64,000 nucleotides of DNA from positions 5,371,598 through 5,435,597 of the forward strand of contig BCIA01000003.1 of the NCBI GenBank assembly GCA_001599815.1, given 5' to 3'. The DNA comes from Furcasterigmium furcatum (taxonomy: Eukaryota; Ascomycota; Sordariomycetes; Glomerellales; Plectosphaerellaceae). Positions 46,668-57,523 of this stretch are shown here, in pieces. How positions within the stretch are numbered: position 1 is the stretch's first letter; every line of letters begins with the position of its first letter. A program made the position numbers and the translations under genes. Under the pieces are notes generated by a model. It saw only the letters and a program-made list of their open reading frames with translations. It ran no database searches and was not told the origin of the DNA.

Positions 46668-49039
46668 TTATAGACCAAGAAACATGTTTGTCCAATCTTG
46701 CGACGCGTACTGGTCAGTCATGTACGATTCCTGGCCGGCATCTGGTCCGAGAACATCAAAGATGTCGAAGCCAGACTGCGTCGGGAATATGTTCCAAAAG
46801 GCCTGTCCATTGTCCCAGCCCAAGAAGTCACTGAATGGCTCGAAGTCGCGCCATTCCATTGGCGGTGATGGTTCCAAAGGAGCATCGCCACCGGCCGACC
46901 AGGCCGGAGCATCGCCGGTGCCCCAGGCATCAGTGGCGGAACCAAGGGGGGAGGCGAGGCCTGGACTGGCCGAAGTCGCAGCTGTCATGGAACTAGACCT
47001 AGCTGTGAGGCCTGTTGCGAAAATCTTGAGTGTATCAATGGCGAGCGTTTCATACTGCGCGTCCAGGCTTGCAACGAGGTCCTCCGACCACCGTTCATTG
47101 ATAATGGTCATACACAAGGAGCATTTCCTAGTCCAGTTTGCCAAATCTACCAGCAGAAATGACGGACCAGCATGCTGCACCAACTTGGTTGCTGTGGTTC
47201 TTGCCGTTACCAATATTGTCAGGCCTGCGAATATGATGCCTTGCACTATCATCCAAGTGATCGGCACGTTGGTGCTGCGCAAGACCACCAGCAAGTTATC
47301 GATGTAGCTTCCGGCAGAGCGTATGCAGAATTCAGCTGACTGAGGCGAGGGCTGCGGGCAGAGCGGGCTGGATCGATGCAAGACAAACGAAGTGCTATAA
47401 TACAATCTCTCCCAGTAGCTTTGGTAACGTTAGCAACTATTAAGTTGTCTTGAACAGCAAACATACGTATACGGGTAAGCGGAGGTCGTGTCTTGTTCAT
47501 AGAGGGCTGCCAAAGAGGCTTTCCAGCCATCAAGCTCAGTCTGAAAACTCCGGATGACTTCGAGCCTGTCTTCCGTAGAAAGTGTCTTGGATGGATTCGT
47601 ACCATAGACGGAAACCATGATCCTGTTTTGTATTATTCTGTGCTTGATATGCTGAACGCCAAAGGCTGTTTCCTGCAGGCCTTCTGGGAGCTTTGCTGTG
47701 ACGTAGTCGTCGGTGATGCTAGGCGGTCGTCCGAGGTTATAGGCGAGGGTTATTTCAATGATAAACGAGGTCCAAAACACCCGCTTCCGGCGGTCAATGT
47801 CAGTTTCAGAGATCTGAGAGCCAAAGTAAGAGCAGTGGAGACCAAGTTCCACGGCCATCTACGAGAAGTCAGTTCCCAAGAACGTTAGCGGACTCCACCC
47901 GGGATACAGTCTCACTCTCATAGCCAGGCCTGATAGCTGCCACTGGCTTAGCCCGCTTGGTCCGTACGAGCTGTATACGGAAATCAAGACAAGTATTTGT
48001 ATCAAGAATATACTCGGGCGATGATGTTGGATGTCCCGTTCGAACAGGTTTAGCGCAACTGCGTAGAGTTGGCTTGCCGACGGCATGGAACTGTTCAGCT
48101 GGGATGGCTCCTTCGTCTCTTTGACCGTGTTGGGGGCATTGGTGGCACCCAGGGCCATGACCAAAAAGTAGATGATCATTTCGCAATTCTGCTCGAACGA
48201 TGGCTTTCGAGATCTAGTCTCAGAATCACTGCACCTGGTCACAAGGCTGTCCAGGTCCTCGTTGCTAAACAGGGGATAGAGGGGGAGTATCCAGAGCTGG
48301 AAGGACCGAGCCAGGAATCGCGCAAGATCTGGGGAGAGTGCCGAGTGCACGTCAGCCACGGTCATAGCTCTTCCACGGCTTTGTCCATTGTTGGAGGTTG
48401 GCAGAGGCTGCCCGCGGCGCGCTTGGCTCGGACCAAGGGACCGAGCCAGCAGTGTGACGTAGTTGGCGATGAATGAGCCGGAGGAAGGACCCAAATACCG
48501 CAGCTCCCCCGTGGCATTGAGGGCCAGTAAGCTTAGTCCGGAGTTGTCTGCGTTTGCAGGGTTGGCGGTCTCGATGGGGCTTGCTCGAGTTGCGTATGCG
48601 GATGCGGGCGTTTGCAGGGGCTGGTCTTGACGATGGGATCGAGGTGAGGCGAGGTGTCTGTCGTCAGGCGAGCCGCGAAGGGCGGCGTTCCTCAAGGACG
48701 TTCCAGTCTTGATGGAGCGGCAGTCGATAGAGAAGGCGGCGGAAACCTCGTCCTCGAGCCAGGCCAACCGTTTCTGTGCGCTTTTGTAGGCCCTTGAGCT
48801 GGATGAGCAAGACCTGGCCAGCGTGAAGGAAGCAAGCGACCTACTCGACGCGCCTGAGCCTCGTGTACGGCTCGCAGAGGGCTGCGGCCTCAACGCAGTT
48901 GCGACACCTTTCCGCGCCGTCGCACTGGCATGGGGTGTGTTTAGCTAGGCTACACCATTTAAGGTGAAGGGAAAGAGCAGCTGACCTTGATCTTCTTCGC
49001 GTGGCAGCGAGCACAAGCCCGAACTGCAGGGCTGGCCAT
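46668..49039 (-). CDS. Zn2Cys6 fungal transcription factor
   Basis: A 724 aa regulator from exons 49039-48986, 48924-48845, 48813-47916, 47858-47467 and 47418-46668. The zinc cluster has cysteines at 9, 12, 19, 25, 28 and 35, split by the first intron. A probable coiled coil follows (SAQKRLAWLEDEVSAAF). The fungal_trans region includes YPLFSNEDLDSLV, QLSGLAMRMAVELGLHC (created by splicing) and DRRKRVFWTSFIIE. The C-terminus is acidic and aromatic (PMEWRDFEPFSDFLGWDNG), typical of an activation region. It lies between the M20 hydrolase gene and the divergent Dal5-type permease, the usual place for a pathway-specific activator. The inducer is unknown. Confidence 0.9.
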
Positions 49040-49793
49040 GATACGGGGTCCGATGGGGATGGCGGTGGTTCAGAGTACCGGAGCTCAATCGCCGAGAGAA
49101 GGGAGGCCTTGGTGGATTTCGGAGCGTCGACGGGGTTTTGATGGTGGAGAGAAAGTGATGTGGTCCATGTCGCCCGGCGATAAACCGCCGGCTCGGAGAA
49201 GATATCAGCGCGGAAGGGGCTAGTCCTAGTAGACTATGCTAGCACCTCCGCCGCCCCCGGCGTTGGGCCGGGCAAGGGGCAAGGGGCTCAAGTCATTCCC
49301 GGCTGAGCGGCGCCAGTTCTCTCGCGTGCAGTGTAACGGAGATGTATGTCAACTGAAGGCCCTCATGGCACAGACCTGACCTCGCTTCCACGCCTTCCCC
49401 GCAATCCCCAGACGCCTGATGAGAATCCTGCGTCTTATCTCTCGAGTTGTGCGATTCCGACGGCCCGAGTGCTATCTAGATCACTCCATACTATCTGTTG
49501 AGATAACAGAGTGCCGCGTGGTCAGAGGTATGCCGACTCGTCGTCTCCTCTGCACTTCCACCAGACAAGCGGGTGACTACTAGGACCGACGAAGGGTATA
49601 TAAGGGCTCGGACACTCGCCTGGCCAATACCTCTATTCGTCCTTCGGCTTCCGTATGATCTCGAGCAGAGTCCTACTCATCATTCCATACACCTCGCCAA
49701 CTGTTGCTCTCCCCTTTGTTTGACACCTTTCCTCATCCATCACCATCATCATCGCCATATTTCCCACATCCTACCCACGCAGGCAAGCCTACC
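49040..49793. promoter_or_regulatory. Divergent promoter, regulator / permease
   Basis: A 754 bp divergent promoter. It contains two CGG-N7-CCG inverted elements, CGGCGATAAACCG at 49175-49187 and CGGCGTTGGGCCG at 49258-49270, and a TATA box TATATAAG at 49597-49604, about 190 bp before the permease ATG. The permease leader is C/T-rich. Binding by the adjacent Zn2Cys6 protein is a reasonable inference. Confidence 0.6.
49597..49604 (+). promoter_or_regulatory. TATA box of the permease gene
   Basis: The sequence TATATAAG stands in otherwise GC-rich DNA 190 bp upstream of the permease start. Transcription would begin within the following C/T-rich leader. A strong TATA box fits an inducible gene. 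Confidence 0.55.
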
Positions 49794-51377
49794 ATGGCCA
49801 CTCCAGCCCACGGCGCCGACGGTCCCAAGCCCCTTTCCGAGAAGCGATCCAACAATGGCGGCGATTGCTTCGTTGATGAAGAAGACAAGCCAGCCGGCCA
49901 TTTCGACTACTCTGGCGCCGCCAAGAAGACCGATCCGGCTGAGATCGCCCTGGTCCGCAAGCTTGACCGCTGGATTCTACCGACGCTTTGGGGTATGTAT
50001 TTACTCAACTACTTGGACAGGAACGCCATCGCCACAGCCCGCCTAAACAACCTCGAGAAGGACCTCAACCTGGTTGGTACACAATACCAAACCTGTGTTT
50101 CTATCCTCTTTGTGGGGTACCTCTTCGCCCAGGTCCCTTCCAATATGCTCCTGACTCGTATCCGACCCTCCTACTATATGGCGGGTTGTATGGCTCTATG
50201 GGCTGTCGTCAGCGCTTTGACAGCCCTCGCCATGGACTTCAAGGGCCTCCTTCTTACCCGCTTCTTCCTCGGTGTCACTGAAGCTCCATTCTACCCCGGC
50301 GCACTCTTCTTGCTCTCGATCTTCTACACCCGCAAAGAGGTTGCCACACGAATCTCTATCCTGTACACCGGCAATGTCCTCGCTACCGCCTTTGCAGGCC
50401 TCATTGCCGCCGGTGTCTTCCATGGCATGGATGACCTCGCAGGTCTTAGCGGCTGGCGATGGTTATTCATTTTGCAAGGCGTCGTTACCTTCGTGGTCGC
50501 GATTATATCTGCATTCACCCTGCCCGACCACCCCTTGACCACCCGCTGGCTGACGCCCGAAGAGAGGCAGCTGGCGCACGATCGCATCGAGCGCGACACT
50601 GTTGGAAACAAGTTCCAGTCTTCTACCTGGAGCGGACTGAAGGATGCGGTGACGGATCCAAAGGTATGGCTGTTCGTCTTCATCCAGACGATGCACCTTG
50701 CGGCCAACGGCTTCAAGAACTTCTTCCCAACAGTTGTCGAAACTCTGGGTTTCAACAGGACCGTCACTTTAGTTCTGACTTGCCCTCCCTACCTCATTGC
50801 TGGAGCCATCGCCGTTTACTGGTCCTGGCAGTCGGGGAGGTACAATGAGCGCACGTGGCATATCACAAGCGCAAAGGCGGTTGCTATCTTTGGGTGAGTA
50901 TTATGAAGCCCCCTTTAAGTAAAGACCAAAGGACCTGACTGACAGTTCGCAGTTTTGTGCTGGCCATGGCTACATCCAACGTCGGTGCTCGATACTTTGC
51001 AATGGCGGTCTTCACTACTGGCACCTATGCTGTCAATTCTATTGTCCTCGGTTGGGTTGGGTCAACCTGTGGTCAAACACGTGAGAAGAAGGCTTCGGCA
51101 CTCGCCATTGTCAACATGGTCGCTGGTATCACCTTGATCTGGAGCCCTGTATGTCATAACGCGCCCCAGCCTCACCGTCCTGCTGCTCGCTGACTGGCTG
51201 AAATAGTATCTTTGGCCCTCCTCTGATAGTCCCCGCTACGTCACTGCGATGTCGTCTTCTGCTGCATTTTCCGTTGGGTGTGCTGGTGGCGCATGGGTCA
51301 TGAAGTTCTGGCTGATGCGCGAGAACAAAAAGATCCGACAGAGCGAGGACGAAGCCACGGTATTTTATGCTTACTGA
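49794..51377 (+). CDS. MFS permease, Dal5/allantoate type
   Basis: A plasma-membrane symporter, 488 aa from exons 49794-50893, 50953-51148 and 51207-51377. A hydrophilic N-terminus of about 60 residues precedes about 12 spans. Motifs typical of this family are LLNYLDRNAIATARLN in the first span, FAQVPSNMLLTRIRPS, LGVTEAPFYPGALFLLS, and GWRWLFILQGVVTF. The ATG at 49794 has the context ACCATGG; upstream frame extension contains no ATG. Yeast Dal5 imports allantoate, ureidosuccinate and dipeptides. With the M20 hydrolase nearby, a peptide- or amide-like substrate is plausible. It diverges from the Zn2Cys6 gene. The C-terminal tail is short and charged. Confidence 0.92.
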
Positions 51378-51944
51378 GCAGGACCGCAGTGCGGTTCACA
51401 TGGTCGACCCTAATGTGGTTGCACTGGCCCTGTAATCGGGCTGGCGTTCCGCAGGATCTTGAGGCAACAACATTGTTGGGCTTTGTGGACGTTTTCAGGG
51501 ACAAGCAGACGGGTCAGGGTCCTGAGGTTTCTGGGGAGTCGAGGATGGCGGAATCCGGGGATGAGGAGCCCCTTTTGTGGGCTCCATTATTCGCCATGGC
51601 ATTTGAGTGCTCGACAGCATCCACCATAGTATATAGGAGTTTTCGTAGAGCCACTGCTGCTCTTTTATTAACGTCTATCTTCTGCCACCTCATCTATTTT
51701 ATGCGTCCTTCACTTGTGGAGACAAGGCTGCTGCCCGAGGAAACGCCGAATGCTCCTCTGTAGAAATGACGCGCGCTTACCGTCGAAACTGGGCAGGGCT
51801 GTCAGGCACGAACGGTCTTCCTTCGTAATTAATCACCCCTCATCAATCGCGCCCATTCGCCACAAATCTTCCATCGCTTGGATCTTTGCCTGTCAATCTG
51901 TGTCGGTCGTGCGCCGGGTTAACTGAGTACTCGGGCTGTGTACG
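51378..51944. other. Intergenic 0.57 kb
   Basis: Permease 3' region and the promoter of the HeLo-like gene. An open frame runs across the permease stop (51278-51763) in another frame and has no family features. Nothing else is recognised. Confidence 0.5.
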
Positions 51945-52859
51945 ATGGCTGATCCACTGAGCATTACATCGGCGCTCATCGCCATCGTCACAGCCGCCAT
52001 CCAGTCGTCTCGGGTGCTCTACCAGACTGTTCAAAGCTTCAAGAATCACCAACGGACGGTGAGACAGCTTATGCAGGAGCTTGAAGGTCTGGGTGTGGTA
52101 CTGAGCTCTCTGGAATTACTCTCTCGCGACAACGAGACGCTCTTCGCCCCCCTCAAGCAGCCCCTCTTGCAATGTGCTGAAAGTTGCACCGAATTTGAGG
52201 CCTTGCTGGTGGCATGCAGCAAGAATTCCGGCGGTCCAAGGACCAGTTTCAAGGAGTGGTTCAAGTTGAAGTATATGGAAAGCGATGTTGCCGGCTTCAC
52301 CAACATGCTAGCTGGTTACAAATCAACCATATCCATCGCGGTGGCTGATGCGAACCTGTGCGTTCCCTCTCCTTTTGTCCTGACCGAGACCCGATGAAAG
52401 AGGAGGGCGGAAAGCCAGAAAAGCAAGAAGCAAGAAGACACAACGACAAAACAAGGTTTCATGTATGCTGACAAGAGGCCATGGAGACGTTCCACGAAAG
52501 TCACTCTCGACGTGCTAAACGAGTATAAGGCCATCATTCAGAGCACAACCCAAGATTTAGAGGATCATCTGGGCGACATCGACGCTAAGCTGAAGCGCCT
52601 CCTGTCCTTCGAAGGGGAGATACAAGCTCGCAGCAACGAGATCGGTCGAATTCAGAGTGAGAAAGACAGTACGCAGAAGTGCCTCGAGATCTGCTTCCAT
52701 TTCAGGACGAAGATCGATGAGATGCGCTTTCAATCGGTCGCGCCCTTGCCTACACCGCTCCTGGGTGTTTCTCCGGGGCACTTAACTCGAGCGGACGCCA
52801 TGACCCTGTCGACGCTCATGGGGTGCAGGGAGATGTTCAGCGACACGATTTCACAGCTT

Positions 52860-52890
<31 letters not shown>

Positions 52891-53240
52891 TAGAGGCAAA
52901 CCGGATTCCTTTCGATTCAGGCTCGGACTCTTCAGAGCTGCTGCCGCCCGTCGACGTGGAGAGAGAGGTGCAGCGACTCCGAGGCGAGGTCGACAGCACG
53001 AGGCAGCGCCTGGACATCTGCACTGGGGCGTCGGGGAGGGCGTGGTCGGCAGGTGTGCACGTCCTGGAAGACGTCACTGTCGGCGATGACGCCGAGCAGC
53101 TGTTCGTGTCGACGCTGGGCGACCTCTTCAACGTCAAGGGTGCGAGGGCGGGTGATCGGAGTATGATGCTTGTGGGATCCATGTCGGAGACAACTCTGCA
53201 GGATTTTTTCAAGATTCTTCCGAGGCAGCATCGGCAGTAG
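51945..53240 (+). CDS. HeLo-like-domain protein (azaphilone-L/PF17111-type N-terminus)
   Basis: A 388 aa protein from exons 51945-52357 and 52487-53240. The N-terminus, MADPLSITSALIAIVTAAIQ, is the hallmark of fungal HeLo-like N-terminal domains, which occur in NLR-type immune receptors and in stand-alone proteins. The helical domain continues to about residue 140 (RTSFKEWFKLKYMESDVAGF...). Helical, coiled-coil-prone sequence follows, then a short polyglutamine run of 7-8 residues near 305 encoded by CAG/CAA. The C-terminal module starts near 342 (QLFVSTLGDLFNV, then AGDRS and LVGSMSE). The module is shared with the convergent neighbour at 53326. The splice acceptor was chosen to restore DANLRSTKV, as in relatives I recall. 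Function is unknown; a role in self/non-self or death signalling is only an inference. Confidence 0.82.
52867..52889 (+). repeat. CAG/CAA microsatellite encoding polyglutamine
   Basis: A run of CAG with CAA interruptions inside the HeLo-like gene, coding for seven to eight glutamines in a row. Length variation between strains would be expected. Confidence 0.75.
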
Positions 53241-53325
53241 GAGTTAATCAGTGTATTCCAATCCTGTTCACGACACCGCCCACCAGCGCCCGTGCACTAA
53301 TCCACGCATCCAAGGACTATCCGCG

Positions 53326-53799
53326 TTAAGTACTGGCATTGAAGCCACCGAGAACGTGACCATCGCCGTGGAACCTGGCCACGTCGCCCCCCGCCGGCCT
53401 GCCTTCGGCTCGGACCGTCTGGTGAGCCATGACCATCCTCGCGAGCTCTCCGAACGACGAGTCATTGATCGCCCCTATGCACTGTATTGATTCGTCGCCG
53501 GCGTCGACGTTTTCGGCATCGTATAAGTTGTCCTTGGTAGACACGAGGAGCTGCACGCCTCTCTGTCCGACTTTGATATGCCGAAGGTGGTGCGTCGGGC
53601 GGCGGGCGTCATCGACATCGGGCGTCTTTGGTGCGTCCAAGTCGGAGACGCCCGCACTCGGTTGGTTGACTTCTTCAGCTAGGCGGCTGTTTGATTGCTC
53701 CATATCGTCGGAATAATGATTCTGTCGCCCGTTGGAGGGTCTATTGGCTGTTCGACGGTTTGACGATGCTGGAGGATACGGCGGTGCGTCATGCGTCAT
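53326..53799 (-). CDS. Small protein sharing the HeLo-like neighbour's C-terminal module
   Basis: An open frame of 157 codons from the ATG at 53799. The N-terminal 60 residues are polar (Asn/Ser/Arg/Asp-rich). At residues 83-120 it has QLLVSTKDNLYD, AGDES and CIGAINDSS. This aligns without gaps to residues 342-379 of the convergent HeLo-like protein, with 11 of 38 positions identical and many more conservative. No HeLo-like domain is found upstream: the frame stays open for about 80 codons above the ATG but has no Met and no recognisable domain. It may be a genuine small partner protein, the last exon of a longer gene, or a truncated paralogue. Its 3' end is 85 bp from the neighbour's stop. 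Confidence 0.5.
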   Translation of the reverse strand: MTHDAPPYPPASSNRRTANRPSNGRQNHYSDDMEQSNSRLAEEVNQPSAGVSDLDAPKTPDVDDARRPTHHLRHIKVGQRGVQLLVSTKDNLYDAENVDAGDESIQCIGAINDSSFGELARMVMAHQTVRAEGRPAGGDVARFHGDGHVLGGFNAST

Positions 53800-56700
53800 T
53801 CCTCCTTGGGGGACCTGAGATTTTATGTAAGCGCCGCTCAAGAGCCTCAGTATCTCGGATTTTATTGGCTGTATGAATTGGGCGCGACCAGCCCAACTGG
53901 GGTCGGGCCACCTGTCGATGGTCTTCCAAATGTATTTCTGACGCCTTGGCTCAATTCCCCAGGTGTTGCGGAGGACCACTAATGACGCATTTCGATGAAA
54001 GGACCTGTCAGTCTTATAACGGTCCTGGTAACCAGGTGTTAGGGAATATCCACGCCGGTTTCAACAGTATGTTCGGAAGCAACGGGCTGACGACGGCACA
54101 TGTCAATGCTAACTCGCTACCTTGCACAGCTTGTACGTTGCGTTCTGCGACCAGCATGGGTTCGCGGCATGTTCATTTCAATGATTTACTCCAAGATGAC
54201 TCGGCAGAAATACTAAATAAATCAAGCACATCAACAAAAGACGGAGACGGACTTTGCCCGTCACTGGGCGAAGGAGTCCAACCCAGAAAATGGTAGCAGA
54301 CGCCGATTTGGCAGTGCGTGGAGGAAGTCTGTGAAGAATTGTTATTGGGGAACGGGCAGCGACCCCAACCTCGGGAGTAGGTTGGAATGTTGATAGGCGC
54401 CGTTGCTGGGAGTCATTTGGGCTGCTGGACTGGGAATGCAAAGCATTGCCCGAAAAGTCGATCGTCACACAGTCTCCAGCGTTGAGGGAGCCATCATCTC
54501 CTTTATTTTGGTTGGAATCTTGCTCAGAAAACCCTCGCCAGTGTGGTGCCTCTTTCAAGGTTTGTGGGGTCGGTGCCGCACTCATCGTTGTAAAAACCGG
54601 CAAACAAGGTTCTAGGCGGGGCGGCAGAGGCAGGGTGATATGTCAACTTTGGGCCTGAGCGTGGGAGGTCCGCCGGCGGGCAGCAGTGAGATGTGATAAC
54701 GAGAAAACCCGAAGGCTTGACTGTAATGAGCATCAGAAATTGTCCGGTCTCATCTCAGCACAAGCTGCAGCATCGCGACGCCGCTCCAAGCCAAAGGTGA
54801 CCAAGGCGGCGGTCGAGGCTCCAGGCTCTGGCGGCCGGGGAACAAGCACACTGTACCTTGGGCTGTAAATAGTTGACGTGCCAAGCCGAAAGGAAAAGAT
54901 GGAAGCTGTCAAGAAGCTCCTTCGAAGAGAAGGGAAAAGGAAGTCGCTCGTGTCGAAGTGGTGAACGTGGGTGGTGTGAAGGACGTCCTTGCTTTTGCTG
55001 CCAGTGGGGTTGGGATGCTGGACTCGAGATCTTGACAAGAAGAAAGTCCCTCGCACCAAGTCTTTCGCGAAGCCCGACTCCGCTGATGCGATGCACTTGA
55101 CTCGGATGTTATTGGAGAAAAGGCGAATAATCATGCGAAGCATGATCCATGGCCTTGGAAGTCCTTGACCAGCTGTACATCTCGCCCTGCTCTCGACGCA
55201 GGCAAGGTGACTCGGCAGCGCAAGACATTCGCAGCTGAATAGGTAGGCACATCAGCCTTGATGGTGTTGAACTTCAACCATGCTTATGGACAGGGGTCTG
55301 TGGAGACGGCATGCTTGGAGCGTGGCGCTGGTGATGATGTCTGGCTCGCCAGCTCCATGCGGAGGTGCTTGCTTTTTCGAGTCTGGCCCACGGCGTGTCG
55401 CAAGATGACGAGGCCGCTCCAGACACACAGAGTTACGCTGGCATCCGCAAAGATTGCTTGGGAGCCGGGGTCTCAGCTTCTGTCTGAGGTTTCCAAGCAG
55501 AGCTTCGGCTTTTGACGGCAGGACAGGCATGGATTGGATGGGAGTGGCAAGAGGTTTCACGAAGCCCCGAAAGCTGAAAGCGAAGAGGCAAAGGTCGCAC
55601 GGGGTATGCAGATAGCCGGGATTGTTTCGTTGTGGCCGCTCGGCCTCGACGTCGACAGTCAATCCTGTATGAGGGTCCAGGGTCCCCGGACTTGAGCTCG
55701 GCTCCATGATGTTTGCGGCGCATCAAGGAGCTGTGTGTGTGACCTAGATCGTGATGGAGCACGGGCGATTCGTCGGGTTGAGAGCGCGATTATCGTCGAG
55801 CGCGTGCATACGAGCAGTCGGCCGGGGTCGTTGGTCTGATCTCCAAAGCAACCAAGAAAGGCGCGAGATCGCAAGATCCTGCGGGCGAGAGATCCATCGC
55901 ATCGCAAGGGTGTGGTGTGGAAAGCCGAGGCTGATGATGTGGTGGAGGGGAAGTGGGCGAGTGGCCAAGTCCTGGAGGCCAGAGTCAAGGAGCCTTGTCA
56001 GGTTGCCAGGGTTGACTGAGGGGTTCGTCCAAAGCCATGAGACTCGTCATATTTGACCTAGGGTCTCCATCGTGACCGAGTTGCTCATTCGCAGATATGA
56101 ACTGGGCGTCGTGGTGGTACGGGGAGAGACATGAGGGAGGCATCAAGGAAAAGCAACGAGGCTGTCTCGAGGGTCCAAGTGACTTGCCAAACACAGGGGG
56201 CTGAGTCCGTGCAGTGCAGCGCCCGTGCACTGTCATCCTGGTTGACTGGCGCCATACCGCGCGCCGGCAACGTCGAGCAGCAACAGTACCTGAAGGCCGA
56301 TTCTGCACTGTGGTCGCTCAGCCCGCCCGGGCAGGCAAGCAGGACGCTGATGCACCTTCCCACATCAAGTGTCCCGCAGGTGAGGATATTCACATCGATT
56401 GGTGCAAACGGGGCAGGCAGGAGCCCCGGGGAGCTGCTCGTGCCTTCCGCTTGGGAGGGTTGGAGGGGCAAGTTGCATCGACTTTGCTTCTTGCCCTGCG
56501 TCGATAGGCACTGTACTCCGAGGGCAGGAAGTGGCCTGGAACTCGATAGAAAAGGACCCTGCCTTGTACTTCTGTCACATCTCCTCCCCGCTGCGCAGGG
56601 AAGTACCTTCCTTGAGTTGGGAAGGTACCTCTTATTTGTATCTGTTGTTCCCGCACCCGCTGCGAACCTGGACGGAATCCGTGTTTATGTCTCTCCCTGT

Positions 56701-57523
56701 GCACCCCGAAATTCCTTCCTCCTCGCCAGCTTCTCTCTTCCTGCGACGCCCCTTGTTGGTAAGAACCACGTCTCCCTACCAAGCAGAATAACTCTTGGCT
56801 CCGTTATACTGTTGACGGGAACTTCTTTCGACTCTTGCGCGGCTTCTTCAGCGAATGCTCTGAGCTAGTCACTTCCGCGCAACATCTGTGGTATCTCAAC
56901 TTACACGGCGCCGAGCCAACTTGGAGACCCTCAACCTGCAACCAAGAACAAAGCGCAGCCGCCGGACACGAGATCAGGGTTGTGCCACGACTCGCCCTCG
57001 ATCTTCCCTCGACCTGCGACACCATTGCCAATCTTGACGACCCCTTTCCAGCTCCCTGGGTCTCGCCAGCTCCTCATCGCCAGCACCTCTCACGACCCTG
57101 TGCAACAGCTTGCTTGCGCTGCGAGAGGGCGGACTCCGTCGCCCTCCAAATTTCAACACCACTTCGCCTGCACTCGCTCTCTCGCGAAACCCCAGGCTTC
57201 CTCGCGCGCGACGGCAAGGCCATCCGGAGGCTTACCCTTGTGCGCCCTCAACCGGACCACGAATCACCCACTGCTTCACGTCCTCTGCACCACCTCGTGC
57301 CACAGTCTCGGCTTCGTGCCCCTCTACCATCTACCAACTTGACACAGTCCTGTGCTCCCCAATCGGCATGTCGCAGGCCGAATAAAACCTCCAGGTTGCG
57401 CACATATCGCGCCCAAGAGAGATCTGGGGAACGCGACACTGATACATTCAGCGTCGTCCAGCCTGCACACTGAGCAACAACACCACCCCACCTGCTATAA
57501 GTACCAACAATTCGCACGCCACA
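53800..57523. other. Intergenic 3.7 kb, no supported gene
   Basis: The open frames here, up to 245 codons (56131-56868 plus), overlap others and have no family features. From about 56640 the plus strand is C/T-rich and presumably forms the long leader of the gene at 57524. A strong hairpin lies at 56601-56630. An N-terminal exon for the small gene at 53326 might lie between 53800 and 54300, but I could not identify one. Confidence 0.45.
56601..56630. repeat. Inverted repeat/hairpin with GGTACC core
   Basis: Left arm AAGTACCTTCC (56601-56611) and right arm GGAAGGTACCT (56620-56630) pair at 10 of 11 positions with an 8-base loop. It stands about 0.9 kb upstream of the ATG at 57524. It could be an RNA hairpin in a leader, a protein-binding site or a chance repeat. 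Confidence 0.5.

Noticed and set aside
46668..51377. Secondary-metabolite gene cluster
   Set aside because: No polyketide synthase, peptide synthetase, terpene synthase or tailoring enzyme is present; the M20 enzyme, regulator and permease fit nutrient use better.
56131..56868. 245-codon plus-strand frame before the 57524 gene
   Set aside because: No recognisable family or membrane/signal pattern; overlaps other frames and a strong hairpin.
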